In this document: positions 7,668 to 16,168 of the stretch, one piece after another
How the letters are laid out: each line of letters starts with the position of its first letter
Position numbering within the stretch: the first letter of the stretch is position 1
Origin: Flavobacterium noncentrifugens
GTDB taxonomy: Bacteria > Bacteroidota > Bacteroidia > Flavobacteriales > Flavobacteriaceae
Reading direction: 5' to 3'
Length of the DNA stretch: 64,000 bases
Assembly (NCBI RefSeq): GCF_900100375.1
Contig: NZ_FNEZ01000002.1
Coordinates: 310,001-374,000, forward strand
Notes under the pieces: generated by a model
Databases searched by the model: none
Seen by the model: only the letters and a program-made list of their open reading frames with translations
Told to the model about the DNA's origin: nothing
Translations under genes and position numbers: made by a program

Positions 7668-8654
7668 ATGAAACACATTTCCATCATTGTTCCGCAGGGC
7701 CATTCAAGCATTCCCAACATCGACGGATCGCACCACATATTTTCTGAAGCCAATGCTTTTGCAGCAAAAATGGGAATGCCACCGTTGTTTAAAGTGCAAC
7801 TGGTAGGCATAAATGAAAAGATCATTCAAAGAAACGGTGCTTACACGATTGTTCCCGATTGCCTGATTTCAGATGTTGTAAAAACCGATATCATCATCAT
7901 TCCAGCGATCCACAGCGATATCGCTTCGGCTATCGAAGCCAATTTTGAAATATTGGAATGGATTAAAAAACAATATCATGATGGGGCAGAAGTGGCCAGT
8001 TTTTGCATCGGGGCATTTTTTCTGGCTGCGACCGGGCTTTTAAACGGAAAAAAATGCGCGACACATTGGGCCGCAGCCCAGCAATTCAGGCAGTTGTTTC
8101 CCGAAGTCCACGTAGTTGACGACAAGATCATGACGCATGAAGACCGTATTTACACCAGTGGCGGCGCGTATTCATTCCTGAATTTACTGGTTTACCTGAT
8201 TGAAAAGCATGCCGGACGTGAAATGGCGATCATGATCTCAAAGACTTTCATGATCGACATCGACCGAAACAGTCAGTCGCCTTTCATCATGTTCCAAGGC
8301 CAAAAAGACCACGAAGACCTGGTTGTCAAAAATCTGCAGGAGCATATTGAAACCAATTTTGAAGATAAAACCCCGATCGACGAACTCGCCGCTTTATTCG
8401 CAACAGGGCGCAGAAGCCTCGAGCGCAGGTTTAAAAAAGCGACCGGCAACACGATTGTTGAATACATGCAGCGCGTGAGAGTCGAGGCGGCAAAGCGCAG
8501 TTTTGAAACCAGCCGGAAAAATATCAGCGAAGTGATGTTTGACGTAGGTTATAATGACACCAAAGCTTTTCGGGATGTTTTTAAAAAGATCAGCGGGCTT
8601 ACGCCGATTGAATACCGAAACAAATACAATAAAGAAGCGGTCATCTTCGCTTAA
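7668..8654 (+). CDS. GlxA-family transcriptional regulator (DJ-1/PfpI plus AraC HTH)
   Basis: 328 residues. The N-terminal class-I glutamine amidotransferase-like (DJ-1/PfpI) domain spans about 1-190 with a cysteine in the nucleophile-elbow context (SFCIGAFFLA, C113). The C-terminal AraC-type double helix-turn-helix spans about 220-325 (RRSLERRFKKATGNT, then SEVMFDVGYNDTKAFRDVFKK). Such proteins sense small molecules through the DJ-1-like domain and regulate nearby genes, here plausibly the divergent DoxX-like gene. It ends 6 bp from the convergent thioredoxin-like gene. Confidence 0.88.
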   Translation: MKHISIIVPQGHSSIPNIDGSHHIFSEANAFAAKMGMPPLFKVQLVGINEKIIQRNGAYTIVPDCLISDVVKTDIIIIPAIHSDIASAIEANFEILEWIKKQYHDGAEVASFCIGAFFLAATGLLNGKKCATHWAAAQQFRQLFPEVHVVDDKIMTHEDRIYTSGGAYSFLNLLVYLIEKHAGREMAIMISKTFMIDIDRNSQSPFIMFQGQKDHEDLVVKNLQEHIETNFEDKTPIDELAALFATGRRSLERRFKKATGNTIVEYMQRVRVEAAKRSFETSRKNISEVMFDVGYNDTKAFRDVFKKISGLTPIEYRNKYNKEAVIFA

Positions 8655-8660
8655 AATCAT

Positions 8661-9143
8661 TCAATCTATTTTTGAAATCTCAGTTTCAATTTCGGCTTGG
8701 GTCAACAGACCCGATTTTTTGGAAACCAATTTTCCGGCAGCATTGAAAAAATAAACCGTTGGCAGGTTGTAAATGTTGTAGTCATCCAAAGGTTTCACAC
8801 TTCGGGCAAAGTAAAAAGGCAACCTGTAGTTCATTTTAAAAGTCGTGATCTCTTCGATTTCGTCGTCTGAAACCATCATGAAATTGATGCTGCTTCCATG
8901 TTTCGCGTATGCATTTTTTAAAAGCAAAAATGCATCTTTACTGTCTTTTGAAGAAACAGACCAAAATGTAATGATCATCGGTTTCTGGCTGTTGCGTTGT
9001 GCCAGATCGATCTCTAAACCTGAAAGATTTTGCAACGCAATATTTTCAAGCCGGATGTCGGGAGCGCCAGCCATCTTTCTCCAGGCATAAAATCCGGTAA
9101 TGCCTAAAACGGCAATGATGATAAATATCCAGGCTTTTTTCAT
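8661..9143 (-). CDS. TlpA-like thioredoxin-fold protein lacking the CxxC cysteines
   Basis: 160 residues from the start at 9143, which places a TM anchor (AWIFIIIAVLGITGFYAW, residues 4-21) at the N-terminus. The rest is an envelope-exposed thioredoxin fold: MIITFWSVSSKDSKDAFLLL corresponds to the FWAsWCxxC active-site region, and the cis-proline loop is present (NLPTVYFF, P128). Both active-site cysteines are serine (S65 and S68), and the protein has no cysteine at all. It therefore cannot act as an oxidoreductase; a binding or chaperone role is possible. Convergent with the GlxA-type regulator; the upstream htpG has its own terminator. Confidence 0.8.
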   Translation of the reverse strand: MKKAWIFIIIAVLGITGFYAWRKMAGAPDIRLENIALQNLSGLEIDLAQRNSQKPMIITFWSVSSKDSKDAFLLLKNAYAKHGSSINFMMVSDDEIEEITTFKMNYRLPFYFARSVKPLDDYNIYNLPTVYFFNAAGKLVSKKSGLLTQAEIETEISKID

Positions 9144-9204
9144 GAAAATGGTTTTTTGAAGAAGCGCAATGTTACGGCTTTTTGCCGACACTGGAAATCA
9201 TATT

Positions 9205-9240
9205 AACGAAAAAGCCTGCAAGTTTTCACTTACAGGCTTC
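9205..9240 (-). terminator. Terminator after htpG
   Basis: AAGCCTGCAAGT (9212-9223) pairs with ACTTACAGGCTT (9228-9239), 11 of 12 pairs, with TTTC loop. The A-run at 9209-9213 gives the U tract on the minus strand. Confidence 0.85.
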
Positions 9241-9263
9241 CGATTATTAACCCTTTATTTTTA

Positions 9264-11165
9264 TTATTTGATCAGTTCGAAACTTCTCTTTACAAAAGCA
9301 GTAAGTTCTTCGCCTTTGAGTAAATTCTGAGATAATTTTGCCAGATCCAATGCCTGCTTAACCAGATGTTCCTGATGCGATTTGTCTGAAGTATTCAAAA
9401 TATTCGTTGCCAATTCAGAGTTTGTATTCACTACCAAGTTGTACATTTCAGGAAAATTCCCCATTCCGAACATGCCGCCGCCGCCAGATTGGCTCATTTC
9501 TTTCATACGGCGCATAAATTCAGGCTGGGTAATAATAAATGGCGATGCTTCGCTGTCTAACGCTTCCATCTGTACCGAATAATTCGCTTTTGGAACAATG
9601 GTTTCTACAACGCTTTTCAACGTTTCTTTTTCTTCATCTGACAATTTCGAAATCGAATCAGAATCTTTTTTAATCAGGTTTTCCACGTGATCCGAATCAA
9701 CACGAACAAACGTCAGATCTGAATTGTCGGCTTCTAATTTCTGGATCAAATGCGAAATGATCGGAGAATCCAAGAGAACCACTTCATAACCTTTTTCTGT
9801 CGCCGAAGCAATGTAGCTGTGCTGCGCATCTTTATTCGAAGCATACAAAACAACCAGTTTTCCGTCTTTGTCCGTTTGGTTGTCTTTGAGTGTTGATTTT
9901 AATTCATCAAGCGTGAAATATTTGCCGTCAACGGTTGGATACAAAACAAAAGCACCTGATTTTTCATAGAATTTTGGTTCAGACAACATGCCGTATTCCA
10001 ATACGATTTTGATGTCATTCCATTTTTTCTCAAAATCTTCACGGTTTTCTGTGAATAAGAGTTTAAGTTTATCAGCAACTTTTTTAGTAATATAATTCGA
10101 GATTTTTTTCACCGCGCCGTCAGCCTGCAAATACGATCTTGAAACGTTCAGCGGAATGTCCGGAGAATCGATCACACCTTTTAACATCGTCAAAAATTCA
10201 GGAACAATTCCTTCCACATTATCCGTTACATAAACCTGATTTTGGTACAACTGGATTTTATCCTTTTGGATTTGCAGATCTGAACCCAACTTTGGAAAAT
10301 ATAAAATTCCGGTCAGGTTAAACGGATAATCGACATTCAAATGGATGTTAAAAAGCGGTTCTTCAAATTGCATCGGATACAATTCGCGGTAAAAGCTTTT
10401 GTAATCTTCGTCAGACAATTCCGTCGGCTGTTTGGTCCATGCCGGATTTGGATTGTTGATGATGTTGTCGACTTCTACGGTTTTAAAAACTTCGTCTTTG
10501 TCTTCAGAATCCACAAATTCACCTTTTTTCTGTTCGATCTTTTCAGAACGTGTCCCGAATTTGATCGGAATCGGCATAAACTTATTGTACTTGTTCAGCA
10601 ATTCAGTAATTTTGCTTTCTTCTAAAAAGTCCAAAGAATCTTCAGCAATGTGCAAAATGATCTCCGTTCCGCGTGAAGTTTTGTCAGCTGGTTCTAATGT
10701 GAATTCCGGGCTGCCATCGCAAGTCCAGTGCGCTGCCGGTTCGTCTTTGTAAGATTTCGTAATGATTTCCACTTTCTCTGCAACCATAAAAGCCGAATAA
10801 AATCCGAGTCCGAAATGTCCGATAATCCCGGAATCTTTAGCAGAATCTTTGTATTTGTCCAAAAATTCCTCAGCACCAGAAAACGCCACCTGATTGATGT
10901 ATTTTTCCACTTCATCGGCAGTCATTCCCAAACCTTGATCGATAATATGAAGTTTTTTTCCTTCTTTATCGATCTTCACTTCAATGATCGGATTGCCATA
11001 TTCCGTTTTCGCCTCGCCAATTGAAATCAGGTGCTTCAATTTTAAAGTCGCGTCCGTTCCGTTCGAAACCAGTTCGCGCAGGAAAATTTCATGGTCGCTG
11101 TATAGGAATTTCTTGATTAAGGGAAAGATGTTTTCTACTGAAACATTGATTTTTCCTGTTGTCAT
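9264..11165 (-). CDS. htpG: Hsp90-family molecular chaperone HtpG
   Basis: Cytosolic ATP-dependent chaperone, 633 residues against 624 in E. coli. The GHKL ATPase domain has LVSNGTDATLKL (the helix carrying the Mg-binding Asn; NGTDA where E. coli has NASDA), DQGLGM and GHFGLGFYSAF. The middle domain includes the ITKKV...EKKWNDI region. The C-terminal dimerisation domain ends KGEELTAFVKRSFELIK, with a short glycine-rich insert (SGGGGMFGMGNF). Monocistronic, with a terminator directly after it. A dispersed repeat (11256-11356) lies upstream of its start. Confidence 0.96.
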   Translation of the reverse strand: MTTGKINVSVENIFPLIKKFLYSDHEIFLRELVSNGTDATLKLKHLISIGEAKTEYGNPIIEVKIDKEGKKLHIIDQGLGMTADEVEKYINQVAFSGAEEFLDKYKDSAKDSGIIGHFGLGFYSAFMVAEKVEIITKSYKDEPAAHWTCDGSPEFTLEPADKTSRGTEIILHIAEDSLDFLEESKITELLNKYNKFMPIPIKFGTRSEKIEQKKGEFVDSEDKDEVFKTVEVDNIINNPNPAWTKQPTELSDEDYKSFYRELYPMQFEEPLFNIHLNVDYPFNLTGILYFPKLGSDLQIQKDKIQLYQNQVYVTDNVEGIVPEFLTMLKGVIDSPDIPLNVSRSYLQADGAVKKISNYITKKVADKLKLLFTENREDFEKKWNDIKIVLEYGMLSEPKFYEKSGAFVLYPTVDGKYFTLDELKSTLKDNQTDKDGKLVVLYASNKDAQHSYIASATEKGYEVVLLDSPIISHLIQKLEADNSDLTFVRVDSDHVENLIKKDSDSISKLSDEEKETLKSVVETIVPKANYSVQMEALDSEASPFIITQPEFMRRMKEMSQSGGGGMFGMGNFPEMYNLVVNTNSELATNILNTSDKSHQEHLVKQALDLAKLSQNLLKGEELTAFVKRSFELIK

Positions 11166-11255
11166 AATATATAAGGTTTAAATTTTTTCTGGTTCGCGGC
11201 AGTCAAATAAGATACCGTTTTGTTAAAAGTGACAAATTGTCGTGTACTCATTTAT

Positions 11256-11356
11256 GGCGTTGCCTGCGGCCCGCGCTATCCGCTGCAATCTTTTTTCATG
11301 ATTGCTTCGTGCCTCGCAATGACACAAAAAGGATTTCCGCTGCTATCGCTAACACA
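11256..11356 (-). repeat. Dispersed intergenic repeat, copy 1 (reverse orientation)
   Basis: Starts GGCGTTGCCTGCGGCC and contains GCTATCCGCTGCAATCTTTT, then ACAAAAAGGATTTCCGCTGC and GCTATCGCTAAC. On the minus strand it reads in the same order as the copies at 30396 and 41366: an arm with AGCGGAAATCCTTTT, a variable middle, an arm with AAAAGATTGCAGCGG, and a GC-rich tail. The two arms are partly complementary, so the element can fold into a hairpin. Confidence 0.75.
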
Positions 11357-11470
11357 GACACGAATTAAACCATGTAATTTCCATTTATACAACTTTATTC
11401 AAGTTCGGACAAGTGTTAATTTTAATATTAAATTATCAAATTTTAAAACAATTTAAGATTTTAACAAATG

Positions 11471-11478
11471 TATCTTTG
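11471..11478 (+). promoter_or_regulatory. -7 promoter element (TATCTTTG) for the lipoprotein/OmpA operon
   Basis: Exact TAnnTTTG match, 29 bp before the ATG at 11508. No clear TTG at the expected upstream spacing. Confidence 0.55.
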
Positions 11479-11507
11479 TAGCGATTAATAATTCAAAACC
11501 ATCTAAC

Positions 11508-11990
11508 ATGAAAAAATTAATGCTATTGAGTGCGCTGTTCGTACTGATGCTTTCCTGCAAGTCAACTGCGCCGGCAACAAATACGAAAGTTGACAACAAA
11601 TCCCAAGTTGGAATGAAAGGAAACTGGGTCGTAAGTTCTGTAACATATCCCGGTTCAGAATACATTAAAGTAACGTCTTTCGGGCTTGCCGATTCGCAAT
11701 GTTTTGAAGGCAGCACCTGGAAGTTCGTTTCCAATAATGATTCGGGAGAAATGGCGATTGTAAAAGCCAACTGTCCGTCGTTCAGTTCGCCAATCAAATG
11801 GTTCGTGAACAAAGAAGGGAAATTTGTACTCAAAGTACTGAACGCTGGGGAAAAAGCCAAAAAAGTACGCGACGGTTATGTGTTGGATGTTGCCAATCAA
11901 TCTCCGGATTCTTTCCAACTGGTTGACCATATTGACGTTGGCGGAAAATTGACAAACGTCGTATACCAGTTTCAGAAAGTAAATCAATAA
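11508..11990 (+). CDS. Lipocalin-like lipoprotein
   Basis: 160 residues. Lipoprotein signal peptide MKKLMLLSALFVLMLSC with C17 as the acylated residue. After a short linker comes a beta-rich domain starting MKGNWVVSSVTYPGSEY and including GSTWKFVSNND, which resembles the lipocalin-like families of Bacteroidota (GxW near the first strand, WxF later). Function unknown; probably an envelope protein binding a hydrophobic ligand. It lies 20 bp upstream of the OmpA-like lipoprotein gene and surely shares its transcript. Confidence 0.75.
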   Translation: MKKLMLLSALFVLMLSCKSTAPATNTKVDNKSQVGMKGNWVVSSVTYPGSEYIKVTSFGLADSQCFEGSTWKFVSNNDSGEMAIVKANCPSFSSPIKWFVNKEGKFVLKVLNAGEKAKKVRDGYVLDVANQSPDSFQLVDHIDVGGKLTNVVYQFQKVNQ

Positions 11991-12010
11991 AAAAATAAAA
12001 TCTACCACTC

Positions 12011-12700
12011 ATGAAAAAATTCTCAATATTAGGACTTGCTATTTTAATGATCTCAGGTTCTATACTTTCAGGCTGCGAAGCGGCAAAAAATACAAATAAA
12101 GCACAAAGAGGTGCCGGAATTGGTGCTGTTGGTGGCGCTGTAATTGGCGGAATACTAGGAAATAACTTAGGAAAAGGCGGAAACGGTGCGCTTGGAGCAG
12201 TTCTTGGTGGTGTTGTCGGTGGCGTTGCCGGTGGCGTCATCGGAAACAAAATGGACAAACAGGCACGTGAAATTGACAATGCGCTTCCGGGTGCAGATGT
12301 CGTTCGTGTTGGAGAAGGAATTAAACTTGTTTTAGGTGAAAATTCGGTTCGTTTTGACACGAATAAGTCAACGTTAACCGCTGCAGCGAAAACAAACTTA
12401 GACAAACTGGTTTCTGTTTTTAGTGAATATCCTGATACCAATATTGTGATTTACGGATATACTGATAACACCGGTGCAGCAGATTATAACCTGAAATTAT
12501 CAGGAGAAAGGGCTGCGTCAGTAAAATCGTATTTGTCAGGAAAAGGCGTTTCAGCAACCCGTTTTTCTGTAAGCGGACTCGGAATTGCGGATCCAATTGC
12601 TACAAACGATACGCCTGAAGGCAGAAGCCAAAACCGCCGTGTAGAGTTTGCGATTACCGCAAATGATAAAATGGTTCAGGACGCGCAAAACGGAAAATAA
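12011..12700 (+). CDS. OmpA-family lipoprotein with glycine-zipper segment
   Basis: 229 residues. Lipobox ISGSILSGC with C22. Residues about 34-80 are a glycine zipper (GAGIGAVGGAVIGGILGNN and similar), expected to insert into or stack against a membrane. The OmpA-like peptidoglycan-binding domain covers about 105-222, with YGYTDNTGAADYNLKLSGER (diaminopimelate-binding D in TDNTG) and NRRVEFAI (the conserved R). It tethers the outer membrane to peptidoglycan. Second gene of an operon with the lipocalin-like lipoprotein, closed by the terminator at 12716. Confidence 0.9.
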   Translation: MKKFSILGLAILMISGSILSGCEAAKNTNKAQRGAGIGAVGGAVIGGILGNNLGKGGNGALGAVLGGVVGGVAGGVIGNKMDKQAREIDNALPGADVVRVGEGIKLVLGENSVRFDTNKSTLTAAAKTNLDKLVSVFSEYPDTNIVIYGYTDNTGAADYNLKLSGERAASVKSYLSGKGVSATRFSVSGLGIADPIATNDTPEGRSQNRRVEFAITANDKMVQDAQNGK

Positions 12701-12715
12701 TTTTCCAATAATCAT

Positions 12716-12749
12716 AAAAAAAGCTGTTTTTAACGAAGCAGCTTTTTTT
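12716..12749 (+). terminator. Terminator after the OmpA-like gene
   Basis: 11-bp inverted repeat (12716-12726 with 12739-12749), CAGC core followed by T7. Confidence 0.85.
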
Positions 12750-12865
12750 ATGCAGTAAACTTTCAAAATATATGAACGAAGTTTAACAAAAGATTTTGTT
12801 TAATCATAATTCACTATACTTAAACAGATTGTATCTTTACGGGACTTTTGTAAATCCTTCAAACT

Positions 12866-13540
12866 ATGGCACTCGTAAAAAAAATCGCAGCTACAAAGCA
12901 ATTGCTCGATGACAAACAGATCATTACTTTATACATCACTTCGGTGCTTGAAAACAATGAGCCACCAAAGAATATTTACCTTTTCTGCAAGCAGAATAAT
13001 ATTGAAGAAACTGAATTCTATACATTTTTCGGATCTTTCGATGCGGTGAAACAAGCCATTTGGGTGAAGTTTTTTGAAAATGCGACCGAAGCCATTTCGA
13101 AAGAACCGACGTATTATTCGTTTACCAATAAAAACAAACTGCTGACTTTATATTTCACGCTTTTTGAAATCCTGACTCTGAACCGAACTTACATCATGTA
13201 TTCGCTCAAAGACAACAATGAAGGATTGAAAAATCTCAAAGACCTGAAGCTTTTCAGAAACCACTTCAAGGATTTTATCGTAAATCTCTTAAAGTCAGAT
13301 ACCTCAGAGAAAGACAGGAAAGTAGCGAAAGTAACCGGACCAGTTTTCTCTGAAGGCGGCTGGCTCCAATTCCTTTTCATCTTGAAATTCTGGATGGACG
13401 ACAATTCCAAAAGCTTCGAAAAAACAGACATCGTGATCGAAAAATCGGTCAATACTGTAGTTGATTTACTCGATACCAAGCCGCTTGAAAACCTTTTCGA
13501 CCTCGGGAAATTCCTTTGGAAAGAAAGCAAAATGAGATGA
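12866..13540 (+). CDS. TetR-like regulator paired with an ABC1 kinase
   Basis: 224 residues. The first ~70 residues are a TetR-type helix-turn-helix in weak form (IYLFCKQNNIEETEFYTFFG, compare the usual tsk.lY.hF.sk), followed by an all-helical ligand/dimerisation domain. It sits 30 bp before the ABC1 kinase gene on the same strand, so the pair is an operon and the regulator may control it. TATCTTTA at 12832-12839 is a near match to a -7 element. The recognition helix is divergent, so DNA binding is inferred rather than certain. Confidence 0.65.
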   Translation: MALVKKIAATKQLLDDKQIITLYITSVLENNEPPKNIYLFCKQNNIEETEFYTFFGSFDAVKQAIWVKFFENATEAISKEPTYYSFTNKNKLLTLYFTLFEILTLNRTYIMYSLKDNNEGLKNLKDLKLFRNHFKDFIVNLLKSDTSEKDRKVAKVTGPVFSEGGWLQFLFILKFWMDDNSKSFEKTDIVIEKSVNTVVDLLDTKPLENLFDLGKFLWKESKMR

Positions 13541-13570
13541 TTTTTATAAGCCTCAGATAAAGTTCCCTAC

Positions 13571-14887
13571 ATGAAAACATTAGATTCGATTCCAACAAAT
13601 AAAATAGAACGCGCCGGGCAATTGATGAAAACCGGAATTAAAGTTGGCGGCAATTACATCGCTTATTATGGCGAAAAAATAGTCAATCCGTCTTTAACGA
13701 AAGAAAAACTCAACGAAAACAACGCGGAAGACATTTACGACGGATTGCAAAACTTAAAAGGGTCTGCGCTAAAAGTGGCACAAATGCTAAGCATGGACAA
13801 AAGCATTATGCCGCAGGCTTATGTAGATAAATTCTCTCTGTCGCAATTTTCTGTCCCGCCGTTATCAGCGCCATTGGTTCGCAAAACATTTAAAAAATAC
13901 CTTGGAAAATTTCCTGAAGAAATATATGATTCGTTCACTCCGGATTCTATAAATGCCGCGAGCATCGGGCAAGTCCATGTCGCGCATAAAGATGGGAAAA
14001 AACTTGCTGTGAAAATCCAATATCCCGGAGTAGCCGATAGTATCAGTTCCGATTTGGCTTTGGTGAAACCATTTGCGACGCGCATGTTCAACTTAAAAGG
14101 CAAAGATTCCGAGAAATATTTCAAGGAAGTTGAAAACAAATTGCTCGAAGAAACCGATTATATTCTCGAATTAAAGCAATCGGTAGAAATGGCCGAAGCC
14201 TGCAAAGACATCAAAAACTTGCGTTTTCCAACGTATTATCCCGAATTATCATCTGAAAAAATCCTGACAATGGATTGGATGGAAGGCGAGCATTTATCTG
14301 AATTCGCGTCGCACAACACCGACACGCAAAAAGGCGACCAGCTCGGACAAGCGTTGTGGGATTTTTATATGTTCCAGATGCACCAACTGCGACAGGTTCA
14401 CGCAGATCCGCATCCGGGAAATTTCCTGATCGATGCAAATGCAAACCTGATGCCGATCGATTTTGGATGCATCAAGAAAGTGCCGAACGAATTTTACATT
14501 CCGTATTTCGAACTGGCGAATCCGAAATTTATCAACAATCCGGCTTTGTTCAGCGAAAAATTATACCAGTTGGAAATTTTAAGAACCGATGATTCTCCTG
14601 AAGAAGTGGCTTATTTTACCAAATTATTTCACCGATTATTGAGCTTATTTACAAAACCATTTCATTCAGAACGTTTTGATTTCTCAGATGAAGATTTTTT
14701 TGGAGCAATCGCAACCATGGGCGAGGAGTTTGCAAAAGACACCCAATTGCGGAAAATGAACGGCAACCGAGGATCGAAACACTTTTTGTACATCAACCGA
14801 ACGTTTTTCGGATTGTACAATTTAATGCACGACCTCAAAGCGCGCGTTGACACACAACAATACAGAAGTTACATGCTTCAAAAATAA
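13571..14887 (+). CDS. ABC1/AarF/UbiB-family atypical kinase
   Basis: 438 residues. The family hallmarks are in order: a KxGQ-like helix (NLKGSALKVAQMLSM), the alanine-rich loop that replaces the P-loop (INAASIGQVH), the ATP-binding lysine (KLAVKIQYPG), the catalytic motif HADPHPGNF, and the metal-binding DFG (PIDFGCIKK). UbiB/COQ8 members support lipid or quinone metabolism, but Bacteroidota use menaquinone and no ubi or men genes are adjacent, so the substrate is open. Operon with the TetR-like gene upstream; a terminator follows. Confidence 0.88.
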   Translation: MKTLDSIPTNKIERAGQLMKTGIKVGGNYIAYYGEKIVNPSLTKEKLNENNAEDIYDGLQNLKGSALKVAQMLSMDKSIMPQAYVDKFSLSQFSVPPLSAPLVRKTFKKYLGKFPEEIYDSFTPDSINAASIGQVHVAHKDGKKLAVKIQYPGVADSISSDLALVKPFATRMFNLKGKDSEKYFKEVENKLLEETDYILELKQSVEMAEACKDIKNLRFPTYYPELSSEKILTMDWMEGEHLSEFASHNTDTQKGDQLGQALWDFYMFQMHQLRQVHADPHPGNFLIDANANLMPIDFGCIKKVPNEFYIPYFELANPKFINNPALFSEKLYQLEILRTDDSPEEVAYFTKLFHRLLSLFTKPFHSERFDFSDEDFFGAIATMGEEFAKDTQLRKMNGNRGSKHFLYINRTFFGLYNLMHDLKARVDTQQYRSYMLQK

Positions 14888-14911
14888 ATGTTTGTTTTAT
14901 TGGTTAGGTTG

Positions 14912-14951
14912 TAAGAGCGGAGAATCGAAAGGTTTTTCGCTCTTATTTTTT
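14912..14951 (+). terminator. Terminator after the ABC1 kinase gene
   Basis: TAAGAGCG (14912-14919) pairs with CGCTCTTA (14938-14945), with an inner GAAA/TTTC pairing, followed by T6. Confidence 0.8.
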
Positions 14952-14954
14952 ATT

Positions 14955-15015
14955 TACGATTTCAGATCTACGATTTACGTGTTGCGCGCTCGTAAATCGT
15001 AGATCTGGAATCGTA
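14955..15015. repeat. Hairpin repeat family B, copy 1
   Basis: Two 25-nt arms (14955-14979 and 14991-15015) are reverse complements at 24 of 25 positions, around an 11-nt loop TGTTGCGCGCT. Each arm contains TACGATTTACG or its complement and an AGATCT core. A diverged second copy lies at 38022-38085. It sits between a terminator and the promoter of the ABC ATPase gene. Confidence 0.85.
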
Positions 15016-15031
15016 CATTTAAAAATTTCCT

Positions 15032-15039
15032 TAAATTTG
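15032..15039 (+). promoter_or_regulatory. -7 promoter element (TAAATTTG) for the ABC ATPase gene
   Basis: TAnnTTTG match 17 bp before the ATG at 15057. The family-B hairpin ends 16 bp upstream, so its right arm occupies the region where a -33 element would lie. Confidence 0.45.
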
Positions 15040-15056
15040 CAATCTATCCTTTTATT

Positions 15057-16004
15057 ATGCTCAAAATCGACCAGCTTACTTTTTCCTACGATAACATCCC
15101 GGTTTTAAAAAACATCCATCTTTCAGTTGAAAAAGGACAAAGTGTTGCAATTATCGGCGAAAGCGGCTGCGGAAAAAGTACTTTATTAAAATTAATTTAC
15201 GGCCAATATGATTTGGATGCAGGCACGATTTCGTATGATGAAAAACCGATCTTCGGCCCAAAATTCAACTTAATTCCCGGCGAAGATTACATCAAATATC
15301 TCGCTCAGGATTTCGACCTGATGCCGTTTATCACCGTCGAAGAAAACATCGGGAAATTCCTGTCAAATATTTATAAAGACAGAAAAGCGGCGCGCGTTCA
15401 CGAACTTTTAGAAATGGTTGAAATGACAGAATTTGCAAAAGTAAAAGCGAAATTTCTGAGCGGTGGCCAACAGCAAAGAGTCGCAATCGCACGTGTTTTG
15501 GCATTAGAACCTGAAATTTTACTGCTCGATGAACCGTTCAGCCAAATTGACACTTTCAGAAAAAATAAACTACGCCGGAATTTGTTCCAATATCTGAAAG
15601 AAAAAAACATTACCTGCATCATGGCCACGCACGACAGCACAGATATTCTGGCTTTCGCCGATGCCGTTGCGATCATGAAAAACGGTGAGATTATCCAAAA
15701 AGGCAAGCCTCAGAATGTATACAACAATCCACAAAATTTTTACACTGCAACTTTATTTGATGAAGTAAACGTAATTCCGAAATATTTGCTTGAAGCCGAT
15801 TCAGATTCTGATGAAACCGTATTTTTATATCCGCACCAGCTCAAAATAACGGAAAATTCTAAACTGAAAGTTGAAGCTCAGAAATCTTATTTTAGAGGAA
15901 ATTTCTGGCTGATCGAAGCAATTTCAAATTCTGGTTTAATCGTTTTTTTTGAAAATGAAAATAATTTGAATAAAGCAACTACTGTTCATTTGGTGAAAAA
16001 TTGA
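15057..16004 (+). CDS. ABC transporter ATP-binding protein (orphan)
   Basis: 315 residues. Walker A GESGCGKST (about 35-43), Q-loop (YLAQDFDLMPF), signature LSGGQQQR, Walker B ILLLDEPF, D-loop and switch histidine (MATHDS). The C-terminal ~80 residues form a beta-rich extension such as the TOBE-like regulatory domain of importer ATPases of the PotA/CysA/MalK type. No permease or binding-protein gene is adjacent, so the partner must be encoded elsewhere. Single-gene unit between family-B repeat copy 1 and fabH. Confidence 0.88.
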   Translation: MLKIDQLTFSYDNIPVLKNIHLSVEKGQSVAIIGESGCGKSTLLKLIYGQYDLDAGTISYDEKPIFGPKFNLIPGEDYIKYLAQDFDLMPFITVEENIGKFLSNIYKDRKAARVHELLEMVEMTEFAKVKAKFLSGGQQQRVAIARVLALEPEILLLDEPFSQIDTFRKNKLRRNLFQYLKEKNITCIMATHDSTDILAFADAVAIMKNGEIIQKGKPQNVYNNPQNFYTATLFDEVNVIPKYLLEADSDSDETVFLYPHQLKITENSKLKVEAQKSYFRGNFWLIEAISNSGLIVFFENENNLNKATTVHLVKN

Positions 16005-16168
16005 CCATTAAGTTACTTATCGTAATGAACTTAATGTGTTTAAAAATAAAACATTTCTACTATTTCCGAATGTTTTAAAATTGCAATTTTCTAAAATTAT
16101 CCTATCTTGTGCCTACAGTTTTGCCATCTGCTTAAATTTAGCTGCACAATTTTACTAAAACTACTAAA

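Larger units (their letters stand above)
11166..11507. other. 342-bp divergent intergenic region containing a dispersed repeat
   Basis: Lies between the divergent htpG and lipoprotein genes. It holds a repeat-family copy (11256-11356) and, next to the lipoprotein gene, an AT-rich stretch with a TATCTTTG element. A plus-strand ORF covers the repeat, but its translation is just the repeat sequence and it is not considered a gene. Confidence 0.7.

Noticed and set aside
11220..11456. 78-residue plus-strand ORF between htpG and the lipoprotein gene
   Set aside because: Its codons follow the dispersed repeat (GVACGPRYPLQ... is just that repeat translated); no ribosome site or family, and other copies of the repeat do not keep the frame.
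11830..12441. 203-residue minus-strand ORF rich in Pro/Ser/Thr opposite the OmpA-like gene
   Set aside because: Mirror of the glycine-zipper codons; the sense strand has a lipobox and an OmpA domain.
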